Shown here: one piece after another, positions 8,967-18,322 of the stretch
Numbering within the stretch: position 1 is the stretch's first letter
Layout of the letters: each line of letters begins with the position of its first letter
DNA from: CBDDBK01 sp965225715
Lineage (GTDB): Bacteria > Bacteroidota > Bacteroidia > Cytophagales > Flammeovirgaceae
Assembly (NCBI GenBank): GCA_965225715.1
Contig: CBDDBK010000002.1
Coordinates: 930,001 to 994,000, forward strand
DNA length: 64,000 bases
Direction of reading: 5' to 3'
Notes under the pieces: model-generated
Database searches by the model: none
Told to the model about the DNA's origin: nothing
The model's input: the letters and a program-made list of their open reading frames with translations, nothing else
Position numbers and translations under genes: made by a program

Positions 8967-10571
8967 ATGGCTGGTGCAGGAACACCGAGGCAAAGAATGA
9001 TCAATATGATGTATCTTGTCCTCACAGCATTATTGGCTCTACAAGTTAGTAATTCCGTATTGTCAAAATTCTATCTTATAGATGAGAGTTTGAAACATTC
9101 TACAGAAATTACTCGCAGACAAAATAATGGTCGTATAGAATCTATAGGAAAACAGGTTGAAAAAAATGGAAATAAGCCTGAAGATTTAAGAGTATTGAAT
9201 GATGCTAAGGAAGTTATAGCATCTTCTCAAGAAATATATGAATATATTGATGAATTAATTGAGAAGATTACTGTCAAAACAGGAGGATTGGATTCAGAAA
9301 CAGGGCGATTTATAAACGAAGCTGATTATGATATTCAAATGTCATTTATGCTTCCAGATCCTCAAGGTAAGGGTGGTGATGCTGTTCAATTAAAAAAAGA
9401 TCTTGATGCTTATGTAGATGAATTAAATGCTATAGTAGATTCTGTTGATATAAAATATATAGCTTTAGATGCTAAAGATTATGATAAATTTAAGAACGAT
9501 CCTGATCAAAAGAATAAGGATTTTGCTGCATTAAATTTTGATCATACGCCTACAGTAGCAGCTATAGCTGTCTTAGATGAGTTCAAAGCGCAGGTTGCTC
9601 AATCAGAAGCAAAGGCTTTGGAAGTATTAGCTACAAAGGTAGGTGCAAAACTTCTAAAGTTTGATAAAATTATTGCTGTAGCAAGTGCAGCTTCAAAATC
9701 TGTAGCATCAGGAACCGATTACGAGGCAGTTATGTTTTTAGCTGCATCATCAAGCACTGCTAAAACAGATATGACTTATAATGGCAAGTCCATCCCTATA
9801 GATGAAGAAGGTAGAGGTGTTATTAAATTTAGAGCAAGTGCTCCTTCTTATGATAGATACGGAAAATATAATACTCAATGGAAAGGCACTATAGCTCTTA
9901 AAGGAACTGGTAACGATACTACTTTAGAGGTAATTGAAGAATATACAGTTGTTAAACCTGTAATTCAAATTCAATCTGCTTCTGTTCAAGCTCTTTATTT
10001 AAATTGTGGTAATAAATTACAAATTAATGTTCCCGCTTTAGGTGCTTTTTATAATCCAAGTTTTTCAGCTTCAGGTGGTGATATTATTAGAAGTGGAAAA
10101 CCCGGTTCTATAACTATTGTGCCTAGCAGATCGAAAGTAACTTTAACCGTAAATAATTCTGGAAGCAGAATAGGTACAGAAGTTTTTAGAGTTCGTAGGA
10201 TTCCTAAGCCTACTATTGTTCCATACAGAGGTTCAAGACCAGTGGATTTAAAAAATGGTATTTCAAAGAATTCATTAACTAAAATAACAATGAGGGCTAT
10301 TCCTGATGAAAGTTTTGCCGAGTTTTTGCCTCAAGATGCCCGCTATAGCGTTACAAAATGGGATGCCACTCTAGCTAGAGGTAAGAGAGCAATAGCTCAA
10401 AAAACACTTTCTAGCTCTAATTTTTCTGTACCAAGCAGATGGAGAGAAGAAGCTAGAGAAGGCGATAGAATTATTGTAGAAATAAAGAAAGTCAAACGTA
10501 AAAATTTTAGAAATAGCTTAGAAACAGTAAACTTAGGTGGGTTAACTATATTTACTATTCCTATTAACTAA
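8967..10571 (+). CDS. gldM: Gliding motility / type IX secretion protein GldM
   Basis: 534 residues, the usual size of GldM (PorM). The signature N-terminus is present: MAGAGTPRQRMINMMYLVLT followed by ALLALQVSNSVL, a single transmembrane helix that packs with GldL to form the rotary core. The periplasmic part consists of a helical domain (about 40-230) and beta-rich domains to the C-terminus, which contact the GldK/GldN ring. It starts 37 bp after the end of gldL and precedes gldN, and it is intact, which argues that the secretion system is under selection. Confidence 0.94.
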   Translation: MAGAGTPRQRMINMMYLVLTALLALQVSNSVLSKFYLIDESLKHSTEITRRQNNGRIESIGKQVEKNGNKPEDLRVLNDAKEVIASSQEIYEYIDELIEKITVKTGGLDSETGRFINEADYDIQMSFMLPDPQGKGGDAVQLKKDLDAYVDELNAIVDSVDIKYIALDAKDYDKFKNDPDQKNKDFAALNFDHTPTVAAIAVLDEFKAQVAQSEAKALEVLATKVGAKLLKFDKIIAVASAASKSVASGTDYEAVMFLAASSSTAKTDMTYNGKSIPIDEEGRGVIKFRASAPSYDRYGKYNTQWKGTIALKGTGNDTTLEVIEEYTVVKPVIQIQSASVQALYLNCGNKLQINVPALGAFYNPSFSASGGDIIRSGKPGSITIVPSRSKVTLTVNNSGSRIGTEVFRVRRIPKPTIVPYRGSRPVDLKNGISKNSLTKITMRAIPDESFAEFLPQDARYSVTKWDATLARGKRAIAQKTLSSSNFSVPSRWREEAREGDRIIVEIKKVKRKNFRNSLETVNLGGLTIFTIPIN

Positions 10572-10740
10572 AAATCGGATAAATAGTATGGTATTATAAA
10601 ATTTATATATACCATACTATTATATCATTATATTTTTTAAACTATTCCATTAAGTACTATTTCAATTTAGATAAAATATTGCAAAATATTTTATCCATCG
10701 AGGAAGTATTTTTATTTCATAATAAACTTGATATAAGACT

Positions 10741-11625
10741 ATGAAACGAACACTCTCATTTAGACTAAAAAATATTATTATATTATTTTTTTCAATCATA
10801 TTTATCACAAATGTTTCAGCACAAGAAATAGGAGACAATAGCTACAATTATAATTCTTTGCGCCCAATAAGAAAAGGTGATATCATGTACATGAAAACTG
10901 TTTGGACTAGAATTGATTTAAGGCAAAAAATTAATGAACCTTTTTTTGCTAAAAACTTAGAAATAATTAGGACTATAATAAATGCTGTAAAAGCAGGTGT
11001 ACTACGTCCATATACTAGCGATTCTTTAGTCAGTAGAATGTCGCTTAAACAATTTTCTGAAAATTTAAAAGTGCCTGGTGCTGATATCATAGATGATGGG
11101 GTAGGAGACTTATCGCTTGATTCAGATTTTGGAGGAGAATTTGAAGGAGCTGATGATTCAGATTTTGATGATTTTGGAATAGAAGGAGAATCTGAAATAG
11201 AAGAAGTTATTGAGTTTTTGCCAAGCCAAATTTATACTTTTCAAATTAAAAATGATATAATCTTTGATAAGAAAAGATCTCGTATATATAACGATTTACA
11301 AAGTATTGAATTAATTATTCCTGCAGATGAAAACCCACTTGGAATTGATAAAACTATAGCTGTTTTTTCTTTTAAAGAGTTGGTAGAAAATGTATTTATA
11401 GATAATCCTAATGCTCTATGGGTTAATACCAAAAATGATAATGCACACCTTAATTTACTAGATGCTTTTGATCTTGCATTACAATATGGACATATTACAA
11501 AATATTCTAACCCAAGAGATGATCTAATAGAAGATATTTATTCTGATCCTAAATTAGTATTGGTTAAATCACTTGAATATGAATATGGTTTAGTAGATTA
11601 TGAATCAGTTCTTTGGGAACAGTAA
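10741..11625 (+). CDS. gldN: Gliding motility / type IX secretion protein GldN
   Basis: 294 residues with a signal peptide (about 1-27, ending NVSAQ). The mature region contains the GldN/PorN features: SLRPIRKGDIMYMKTVWTRI, DLRQKINEPFF, and a C-terminal region with WVNTKNDN, LLDAFD and ITKYSNPRDDL. It forms the periplasmic ring with GldK. An acidic insert (about residues 118-160, rich in Asp and Glu) is notable. It is the last gene of the gld cluster and is followed by a strong terminator at 11649-11690. Confidence 0.92.
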   Translation: MKRTLSFRLKNIIILFFSIIFITNVSAQEIGDNSYNYNSLRPIRKGDIMYMKTVWTRIDLRQKINEPFFAKNLEIIRTIINAVKAGVLRPYTSDSLVSRMSLKQFSENLKVPGADIIDDGVGDLSLDSDFGGEFEGADDSDFDDFGIEGESEIEEVIEFLPSQIYTFQIKNDIIFDKKRSRIYNDLQSIELIIPADENPLGIDKTIAVFSFKELVENVFIDNPNALWVNTKNDNAHLNLLDAFDLALQYGHITKYSNPRDDLIEDIYSDPKLVLVKSLEYEYGLVDYESVLWEQ

Positions 11626-11648
11626 TATTAAAAAACTTAATATTTAGA

Positions 11649-11690
11649 GCCTCAAAAATTAGAAGTAATATTAATTTTTGAGGCTTTTTT
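11649..11690 (+). terminator. Rho-independent terminator after gldN
   Basis: Perfect 13-bp stem GCCTCAAAAATTA / TAATTTTTGAGGC with a 10-base loop, followed by TTTTTT. It lies 24 bp after the gldN stop codon and ends the gldKLMN transcript before aroK. Confidence 0.88.
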
Positions 11691-11725
11691 AATTATAAAA
11701 TATTTGAGAATACTCCATAGATAAC

Positions 11726-12229
11726 ATGATTAATACTAACCGCCTTTATTTAATTGGTATGCCTGGATCTGGTAAAACTACAATAGGAAATTTATTATCT
11801 CAAAAATTAAATTTGACCTTTATAGATTTAGATGCTGTTATTCTTAAAAACCATACAAACTTTAATTCTATCAATGAGATATTTGAAATAAAAGGTGAAA
11901 ATTTTTTTAGACAAATAGAAAAAAAAAACTTACGTTTAATATCAAACGATAGTTGTATATTAATCGCTACAGGAGGAGGAACACCTTGTTTTTTTGATAA
12001 TATTGATTTTATGCTTTCTTCTGGACTTACTGTATTTTTAAATCCAGATTTATATATTCTTCATGCTTATATCGTTCAAGAGAAAAAAAAACGCCCCTTA
12101 TTTAAAAATAAAACAGATGATGAATTATATTATGATTTGAAAAAAATGTATAAAAAAAGATTACGTTTCTACAATAAAGCCCATATTGTTATTAATCCTA
12201 TCTATTTTCAACAAACATTTCTTTTATAA
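11726..12229 (+). CDS. aroK: Shikimate kinase
   Basis: Phosphorylates shikimate at the 3-hydroxyl with ATP, the fifth step of chorismate and aromatic amino acid synthesis. 167 residues, the normal size. Visible motifs: Walker A GMPGSGKT (11-18), the shikimate-binding FIDLD (32-36) and FFRQIE (Arg62), GGGTP (83-87), and the lid motif KKRPLF near 117-122. The last dozen residues are AT-rich and may differ from relatives because a mobile-element region begins just after the stop codon. No other aromatic-pathway gene is nearby. Confidence 0.92.
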   Translation: MINTNRLYLIGMPGSGKTTIGNLLSQKLNLTFIDLDAVILKNHTNFNSINEIFEIKGENFFRQIEKKNLRLISNDSCILIATGGGTPCFFDNIDFMLSSGLTVFLNPDLYILHAYIVQEKKKRPLFKNKTDDELYYDLKKMYKKRLRFYNKAHIVINPIYFQQTFLL

Positions 12230-12333
12230 CAGTTAAATTAAAAAAGGGGGGCGAGGATATGGTAGTATTGTACGAGAAATGATAAAATTAAACTCACCAA
12301 GATGAGTTATTCTATTGACAACCCACAGAATAT

Positions 12334-13068
12334 TTAAGGGGCGTATTGGGGGTTGAAAATAAGGTAACTATCAATTAGCCAGTTTATTTTTTTCAATGCC
12401 TTTCCCAATATTTTCAAACCGGGAAAAGGCTGATATTTAGTGGGACGAAAGCCTACTAAGCGACCAAGAAGGACATAGAACTCCTGAATACTTGGCAAAT
12501 TAGTCGGGTCATAGCTCACATTAGATGCTATCTTTTTTACCTCACTATATCGGTAAAGTATCTCATAATCAATTGAGTTCACTCCAAAGCTGTATACGTC
12601 CATATCGGGATCGTTTTCGGCATAGTAACGCAATTTGAAAGCATTTAAACATGCGATAGAATACGCACTAATAGCATTTTTAAATTGTTTAGGTTGAGCC
12701 ATTTGGAGATCTTCTATACGCGCAGCACCGCTTTTTAAAAGATAATGAAAACGTTCTATAAGCCAACATTTTAAATAGTAAGATACAACTAAGAGGGCCG
12801 TCCTCTAAACGCTCAATTTTTAAATTGGTCAAGAGTTTCCAGTCCACAGGATCGATGCCTTCAGGCGCCTCTATTTCCTTGACTCTAACTGCATAGACTG
12901 GGCAAGATGCCTCCATTTTTTTAAAAGACTTGGGATGAAAAGCTACTGGATGAAAATACACGTTCAGTTTGGCTTGACTCCGACCTTCTTTAGCATCAAC
13001 GATTTCAGTTGTATAGGTTCCTGCTACTTTCTGTTTATCTAAATAGTTATCCCTTAAAAAAGGTTTTG
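12334..13068 (-). pseudogene. IS4-type transposase remnant (C-terminal half)
   Basis: Two frames together read as the C-terminal half of a Tn5/IS50-like IS4-family transposase. The upstream frame (13068 to about 12790) includes KQKVAGTYTTEIVDAKEGR and YAVRVKEIEAPEGIDP; the downstream frame (to 12334) continues with YYLKCWLIERFHYLLKSG, ARIEDLQ and AQPKQFKNAISAYSIACL. A frameshift separates them at about 12790. In the Y-(2)-R-(3)-E-(6)-K signature the Arg is replaced by Cys (YLKCWLIERFHYLLK). The N-terminal half is missing at the junction with the next element near 13069. The 3' end may lie near 12313-12330, where TTGACAACCCACAGAA resembles a solo sequence at 29961-29976. Confidence 0.8.
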
Positions 13069-13429
13069 CCTTTTAATTTTTAAGTATTTTTTAGGTTCAT
13101 CCATTTTTGAAAATTAAAAGCTGTGCAAGCCATTGTAGCATTGACTACATCAGCTATCTTACCTTTCAAATAGTTCAAGCCCATACGAAAATCTTGCTTT
13201 AAGTGACTGATAATAGGTTCTATACCAGATCTTAATCTAAAATAATTTCGCTTTTTAGAACGCATATAGGCACTGTCTTTTTTCTTCGGATTACCAGGTA
13301 TATGAACCTCAATACCTTCTAATTTTGCACCCCGATACCCCTTATCACAATAAATGGCATCAAGTTTGGAAACATGAATAGAATCATGATTACTTAGCAG
13401 TTTTTTCAAGCTATGCCCATCATATTCAT
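13069..13429 (-). pseudogene. IS5-type transposase remnant (C-terminal part)
   Basis: The reading frame at 13080-13409 (109 residues) is the C-terminal third of an IS5-family transposase of the IS1478-like kind: CDKGYRGAKLEGIEVHIPG, KKRNYFRLRSGIEPIISHLK with the catalytic Glu, and DFRMGLNYLKGKIADVVNA. The N-terminal two thirds are absent, cut where the next insertion sequence begins at 13430. It is inactive. Confidence 0.78.
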
Positions 13430-14451
13430 TAGACTTGAATATAGTTTATAATCAATGTTTTAAGTAGTTTTTAAAATTAGCAATACCTCCTGAAAGTAAA
13501 ACTAAATCGTCAAGAAGTCGCTTATTTCTTATTCTAACAACTTGATGAATCAAGCGACAATTTTTCATCTGACCAATAGAAGGTTCCACATCCACGTGAC
13601 TTGAAGAAAGCGCTTTGTTATGCGCTTTCTCTTCTTCCAATAACTCATTGCACTCACCTTTCTTTTTACGTTTCCTTTTATGAGGAATATGAACTTTAAG
13701 ACACTTATAATCAGATTCTATACCCTGAAAACCTAAATCAACTTCTAATTCTAATTTCTCAAAACAAGAACTTTCAGGAGGAAATTCTGACTTTAGAAGG
13801 GCATAATTGTGTGTCTTACCACAATATAATTTGCTGATATACAGTATTTTATTTTTAGTATCTTTGACCACTAGTCCTTTACGCATATGCCGTTTTTTTT
13901 GCCACTATAGTGCTCTTTTTCTGCCTTATTATCTTTAGGATGCTGTATATTTATTTCGGTAACATCTATTTTTAAACGCTTATGCTCATTCAAAAACTCT
14001 ACTAAGTTATATTACTTATCAAACTCTCTTTCAGGAAGTTGATGACATAATTCTAAGCATTTTTTCAAAATTTTAACGCCTCGTTTAAAGTTACTTTCCG
14101 CTGTTGATTGACCAAAGCCAAAAACTAAAGCATTTACATCATAGGTCGTTGGGTTTTTTAAAACAAAAAGAACAAAAAATAAGAAGTCTTCGTAAGTAGA
14201 AAAGACAAACTTTTTAGTCAAATTCGCTTGTGCCTTTTCTATACTAACTCCATAAAGTTTCATATAGGCTGATTTAAAATGAGGTAACAAAGCCTTAAAT
14301 TGCTCTTTGTCCATACCGGTTGCAGCAGGCCACTCTCGTAGATTTCTCAAATTTTTTACTGATAAAGCCATTATTTATAATATATTTGTTGTCAAACACT
14401 TATAAATATAAACATTTTTAATATATTCAGTATCAAATCCGGGCAAGTCTA
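13430..14451 (-). mobile_element. IS5-family (ISL2-like) insertion sequence, decayed
   Basis: About 1022 bp. Its ends can be placed by comparison with the shortened copy at 29430-29901: the terminal inverted repeat begins TAGACTTG; the left end reads TAGACTTGCCCGGATTTGAT (on the minus strand from 14451) and the other end closes with ATTCAAGTCTA. A third end fragment lies at 58310-58382. No clear target duplication was found; the neighbour at 13429 is another IS remnant, so nested insertion followed by deletion is likely. Confidence 0.72.
13452..14371 (-). pseudogene. ISL2-like IS5 transposase, broken
   Basis: The start MALSVKNLRNLREWPAATGM is at 14371. The frame ends at an in-frame TAA (14012-14014), continues in the same frame with LVEFLNEHKRLKIDVTEIN and EKEHYSGKK, and then needs one extra A in the eight-A run at about 13892-13899 to reach KRHMRKGLVVKDTKNKILYI in the second frame, which ends at 13452 with LLSGGIANFKNYLKH. 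Motifs fit the DDE_Tnp_4 type: DVTE (catalytic Asp), HYSGKK, DLGFQGI (second Asp) and VEPSIGQMKNCRL (Glu). One nonsense mutation plus one frameshift make it inactive unless rescued by frameshifting. Confidence 0.8.
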
Positions 14452-14467
14452 CTATAAAATTTTATAT

Positions 14468-15334
14468 TTAATTATTTTCATTAATTATTTTAGGCACATG
14501 TTCAACAACATGAATCTGAATAAGCGTTGCCATTTTTACAATATGTCCAGCTTCTGGAAATTGTCCAACAATTTGTCCAATTTTTTGATATTTATTTTGA
14601 GCTTTTACATATTCAATATTACCAATTTGCAACCCTAAGCCTAATAAAATAACTTCCACTTCATCTAAAGGTATGCCTATTAAATTAGGCATTTGAATAT
14701 TTTGTTCTCCAAGTCCATCCCCTAAAACTAGGTCAATAACTGAGCCTTTTTTAATCGTATAAGTAGATAAAATGTCTTTATCATTAATTTCACGACCATC
14801 AATGATTACTTTTAAGACAGCATTTTTTGCTAAATCTGGTACATAAGTTGTTTTACCAACAAATAAACCTTTTGCTTCTAATAATAATTTTGCATTTTTT
14901 AAGGAACTGTATAAAATATTAGGAACGCCTATCTTTGGAGATATATTAGTATTGATAGTTAGATAAATTTTTCGATTGGTCTTAACTTGTTGAAGAGCCG
15001 GAGGGTTTTGTCTCACAATAGTTCCCATAGGATTTCTACCATCGTAAACAGTGTCAATAATCTCATGGCGTAATCCTAAATCATTAAGCAAAGTTATTCC
15101 TTTGTCCAAAGGTTGATTTACTAATATTGGTATTGTAAGTGTTTTAGCATGCTTTGTTATATTAGGTAAATAGCTGTAAAATATATAGCTAGTGACACAA
15201 AATACAATTAATACTAAGAGAATAGCATTTAACAACAAGGACCGCTGAGTATCTTGACGAAAAAGACGAAAAAGGTAGGTCTTGATATTCTCTATAATAT
15301 CATTAGTTATTTTATTCATAGTTTTAAATAGCAA
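14468..15334 (-). CDS. PASTA-domain membrane protein
   Basis: 288 residues. A cytoplasmic N-terminus of about 33 residues is followed by one transmembrane helix (about 33-55) and then three PASTA domains outside (about 66-128, 134-204 and 211-280), each with the typical pattern of a VP/MPNLIG-type strand, a helix with a glycine-rich end (LLNDLGLRHE, LLEAKGLFVGK, ILLGLGLQIG) and a final VDL/IQIHV strand. PASTA domains bind peptidoglycan or its fragments. There is no kinase or transpeptidase domain, so this is the stand-alone form known in Bacteroidota, where it commonly sits near cell-wall or ribosome-modification genes; here both flanks are insertion sequences. Precise role unknown. Confidence 0.85.
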   Translation of the reverse strand: MLFKTMNKITNDIIENIKTYLFRLFRQDTQRSLLLNAILLVLIVFCVTSYIFYSYLPNITKHAKTLTIPILVNQPLDKGITLLNDLGLRHEIIDTVYDGRNPMGTIVRQNPPALQQVKTNRKIYLTINTNISPKIGVPNILYSSLKNAKLLLEAKGLFVGKTTYVPDLAKNAVLKVIIDGREINDKDILSTYTIKKGSVIDLVLGDGLGEQNIQMPNLIGIPLDEVEVILLGLGLQIGNIEYVKAQNKYQKIGQIVGQFPEAGHIVKMATLIQIHVVEHVPKIINENN

Positions 15335-16797
15335 TACTTCGGTAAAAAATCACAATTAATTGGTTTTGAGGGTTATATGGTATATTTAAGATGTAACTAT
15401 CTCATTAACAATTAGTTTTTACTCACCTTGTAGATGACTTTTCCTTTCTGCCTTAAGCCGCTTCAGGTACTTTTAGCGGACTTTTAGCTCTTTTTAGACC
15501 AAAATTAAGCAATTCCTCACGCTTTGCCTCTTTTTGTAGCAAACTTTGGTCAAGCTCAAAGATGCTAAAAATATGTTCGGATAACAAAAGATGCCAATGA
15601 GCCATCTTCACATCCGACATCGAAAAACCCGCAGCTAAATCCCGACCCAATAGATGCACCTGCTCAAGTTGAGCTATATTAACACTGCTCAAAGACATGT
15701 TTGTATGATGATCAATCTTCTGCTCATCGCGACATTCAAACTCATTTAATCCTGCGTGTTGCTTAGTATCTCGAAACAAAAACTCTATTTGAAAACGCAA
15801 GCGATAGTAACTTACAATTTTAGAAGCCGATAATTCTAAATCTGTTGAACAGAATAGCCTATACGCTATAACTTTACCTTCTTTATTCACTTTCTCTACA
15901 TAAGCTACTTTTAATTTCTTTTTCAAACTTTTACGCCATAAGATGCAGCTATATATCCGATGATAATCGTGCAAACTAGCTAGTTCAAATCGTTTTTTAT
16001 CAATATTTTTGACTTTTACTTTACCATCGTATACTTTTGGACGCCCTCGCCTGCCCGTTGGCTCACCCTCGTGCAAGTAGTACAAATCAGCATCTTGACG
16101 TAATCGGGTAACTACTTGCAAACCCATTTTATGAACTTCATTTATAAACTTTTCTTTAGCAAAGTAAGCATCCACACAGAGATAGTTTGAAAGCTCAAGC
16201 AGCTTGGCTGAACACTCAACTATCAAATGGGCATAATACGTTACCAAAGAGGACGCCTTGAGCTCATTGCTATTCTGAAGTGTTTTTAAATCAGGCGTTT
16301 GAATACTTTCTAAATGAGAACCTCTTTTTTTGCCAGTGGCCACGCAAGCTAAGCTAGCGAGTTTCAATCCCCTCTGAACTGACCCGGAACATCCCGACCA
16401 AAACTTATCTAAACCCTAGGTTTTGTAACCTGATTTTTTCAAAAAACAAAGGTCGAACACAAGAATTAACTCCTTGAAATTCATATATTTAACAACTTCT
16501 TTATTGAATTTCAAAAAATCAAAAACCTTCTTAAAATGAGTCCGATACGTTTTATCGATAAATTCACCATAACGACCTAATTGAGAAAAGTTTATACGAT
16601 CTTTTAAACCCAAAAATAAAAATAGAGTTGATAAAAAAACTTTTCTATAACATTTGTTTAAGTCTGGCATTTTGTCTAATATAGCCTTCAAGAGACGTTC
16701 CGTCTCGGGGGCTAATTTTTCTTTTGATTTCATATTTCTAAAGATAAATCTTTAGCCCCTTTTTTTGATTTTTAAGGTGAAAATTTACCGAAGTATT
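15333..16797 (-). mobile_element. IS4-family insertion sequence with intact inverted repeats
   Basis: About 1465 bp bounded by AATACTTCGGTAAA at 15333 and its inverse TTTACCGAAGTATT ending at 16797. The single gene inside (15453-16733) has one nonsense codon. No 6-bp target duplication is seen (flanks AATAGC and GATAAA), although two short elements with the same or similar ends at 28935-29062 and 36131-36286 do have one; the local flanks may have been rearranged. Confidence 0.8.
15453..16733 (-). pseudogene. IS4-family transposase with in-frame stop
   Basis: About 426 codons. The N-terminal part (16733-16416) ends LKKSGYKT and hits TAG at 16416-16418; the frame then continues unbroken with GLDKFWSGCSG into the C-terminal part (ending LKVPEAA at 15453). 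The catalytic region is recognisable: CVDAYFAK (second Asp) and the Y-(2)-R-(3)-E-(6)-K signature in YRLRFQIEFLFRDTK. Other IS4 relatives have an aromatic or aliphatic residue at the stop position, so this is a single nonsense mutation in an otherwise well preserved gene; a low level of read-through or a recent mutation is plausible. Confidence 0.85.
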
Positions 16798-17031
16798 GAT
16801 AAAGTTATAAAAATAGATTATAATTTAATGATAAATAGTCAATTTTCTGGGGGAAATATTAATGATAAAATTGACTGTTTTAAGAAAATTTTACATTTAG
16901 GCATCTATTCAAATGCTCATTGTGGTGGTTTTTTAAATTTTTATAAGTTAAAAGGCAATAAAAATAATGAATATGTCATATTTTATGGAGTTAATGAAAT
17001 ATCTATTTCTCATTATAGGGCTTTCTTATAA
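16765..17031 (+). CDS. Small ORF of unknown origin next to IS4 end
   Basis: 88 residues from a TTG that lies inside the IS4 end; an ATG at 16828 would give 67 residues lying fully outside the element. The composition (Cys, Gly, aromatic residues in LGIYSNAHCGGFLNFYKLKG) looks like real protein, but I recognise no family. The simplest reading is the 3' remnant of a gene interrupted by the IS4 insertion. A hairpin with CGTAAA / TTTACG at about 17042-17065 follows the stop codon and could terminate its transcript. Confidence 0.3.
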   Translation: MIFKVKIYRSIDKVIKIDYNLMINSQFSGGNINDKIDCFKKILHLGIYSNAHCGGFLNFYKLKGNKNNEYVIFYGVNEISISHYRAFL

Positions 17032-17107
17032 AAAAATGTGAGCGTAAAATAATGTAATATTTACGTTTATTTACTCATATTATTTAATATAAATCTACAC
17101 TCACAAG

Positions 17108-17919
17108 ATGCAAGTAACAACATTTTATCAACAAATACAAGATTGTATAGATCTAGACTTAAGAGATAATAGAGGCAAGAAATTAGACTTTGCCTTCGTG
17201 CTACTTAGTTTAATTATAGCTCTACTGCGTGGTCAAGATGCTACGCTTTCCGGTATTCTACGAAGTATGAAAAATACTGGTAAAGCCTTATGTTCTTTTT
17301 TAGGCATTGATAATAAAAATGTTATATCTCATTCCTATCTACCTATTTTTTTAAAAACGATAGCTTTGGAGCCTTTGGAAGACCTGCTATTTAAAAATTT
17401 TGGTTTTGAACTAAAATTTAAAGAACAGGCTTGGTAGGCTGGCGATGGTAAAGAATTTCGGGCTAGTATTCAAAAAGGGGATAAACGTGGGGAGGCTTTA
17501 GTACAATTACTCAAACACTTGGACAGAGAGGTTGTGGCTCAAGGATATTACACTGGTAAAAAAGAAAGTGAGCAGGGGAGTTTTCAAAATTTGCTAGAAA
17601 AAACCCTGGTGTGAGCAATCTTGCGAAGTATCTTATTCTATTTCTAACGAAGGCTTTGATAAAAAGGAGGACTATTTTTTGGCTATGCGGGGGCATTAGT
17701 CAGTAGAAACCAATAACCATATTCGCTATGTTAAGCTTAAAAGAGGATCAATTAAGGACTAAAGAAAAGGCAGTGACTAGGCTTTTATCTGTATGCAAAA
17801 CCTTGGTAATTAAATTTTTAAAGAAAACCAACACAAATAATATACTTGCTCAAATTTACTTATTTCAAGATAACTTTTCTAAATTTTTACAATGGCTTAG
17901 GAGTATAAATTTTTTATAA
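17108..17919 (+). pseudogene. ISAs1-type transposase remnant
   Basis: The first frame (17108-17437) reads like the N-terminus of ISAs1-family transposases: RGKKLDFAFVLLSLIIALLR, DATLSGILRSM, then stops at TAG in EQAW. The same frame continues with AGDGKEFRASIQKGDKRGEA (the AIDGKELRGS motif of the family) and VVAQGYYTGKKESE. Later frames give ETNNHIRYVKLKRGSIKD and, at 17728-17919, AVTRLLSVCKTLVIKFLKK and the C-terminal end. Several stops and frameshifts make it inactive. A 13-bp direct repeat ACTCATATTATTT at 17073-17085 and 18013-18025 brackets it and may be the old target duplication plus chance matches. Confidence 0.75.
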
Positions 17920-18129
17920 AAAAGCCCTTTATAGTTTTAAGCAGAAAAAACCTTTTTTATACAAAACTTGAAACAATACAAACTAAACCAAAATACCTAA
18001 AACTTATGTCGAACTCATATTATTTTTAAACAGAATTGATCCACATTTAAGGCTTTTTTATCATTTTTTTTAATTTTTAAGATTACACAGATTTGTTTTG
18101 AGTACACTTTGTCTATTTATTTCTAAATT

Positions 18130-18228
18130 ATATCCCCATTATTGTTTATTTTTCTTAACTCGAAAACTTATTTAGCTGAATTTTCTGATATGGCTTAATT
18201 CTAAAATCTAAAAAACTTGTTTAGTGCA
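18130..18228 (-). pseudogene. Fragment of IS5 transposase N-terminus
   Basis: On the minus strand, 18228 downward matches the first about 30 codons of the IS5-type transposase at 58549-59542: shared CTAAAAAACTTGT near the start (MH-TSFLD in both) and a shared ATTGTTTATTTTT further in. An in-frame stop follows the second codon. The rest of the element is lost. The stretch 17920-18322 otherwise holds nothing I can support. Confidence 0.55.
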
Positions 18229-18322
18229 TAATATTAAACTTAAATTTAGTTTTAAATAGCTTATTATAAGTAACTTAAAAAACAATTGTCATTTTTTTTG
18301 AAAACTTTTGGAAAGTTTATTA

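Noticed and set aside
17073..18025. 13-bp direct repeat taken as a definite target duplication of the ISAs1-type remnant
   Set aside because: The length exceeds the 8-10 bp expected, no inverted repeats adjoin it, and AT-rich DNA gives such matches by chance; kept only as a possibility.
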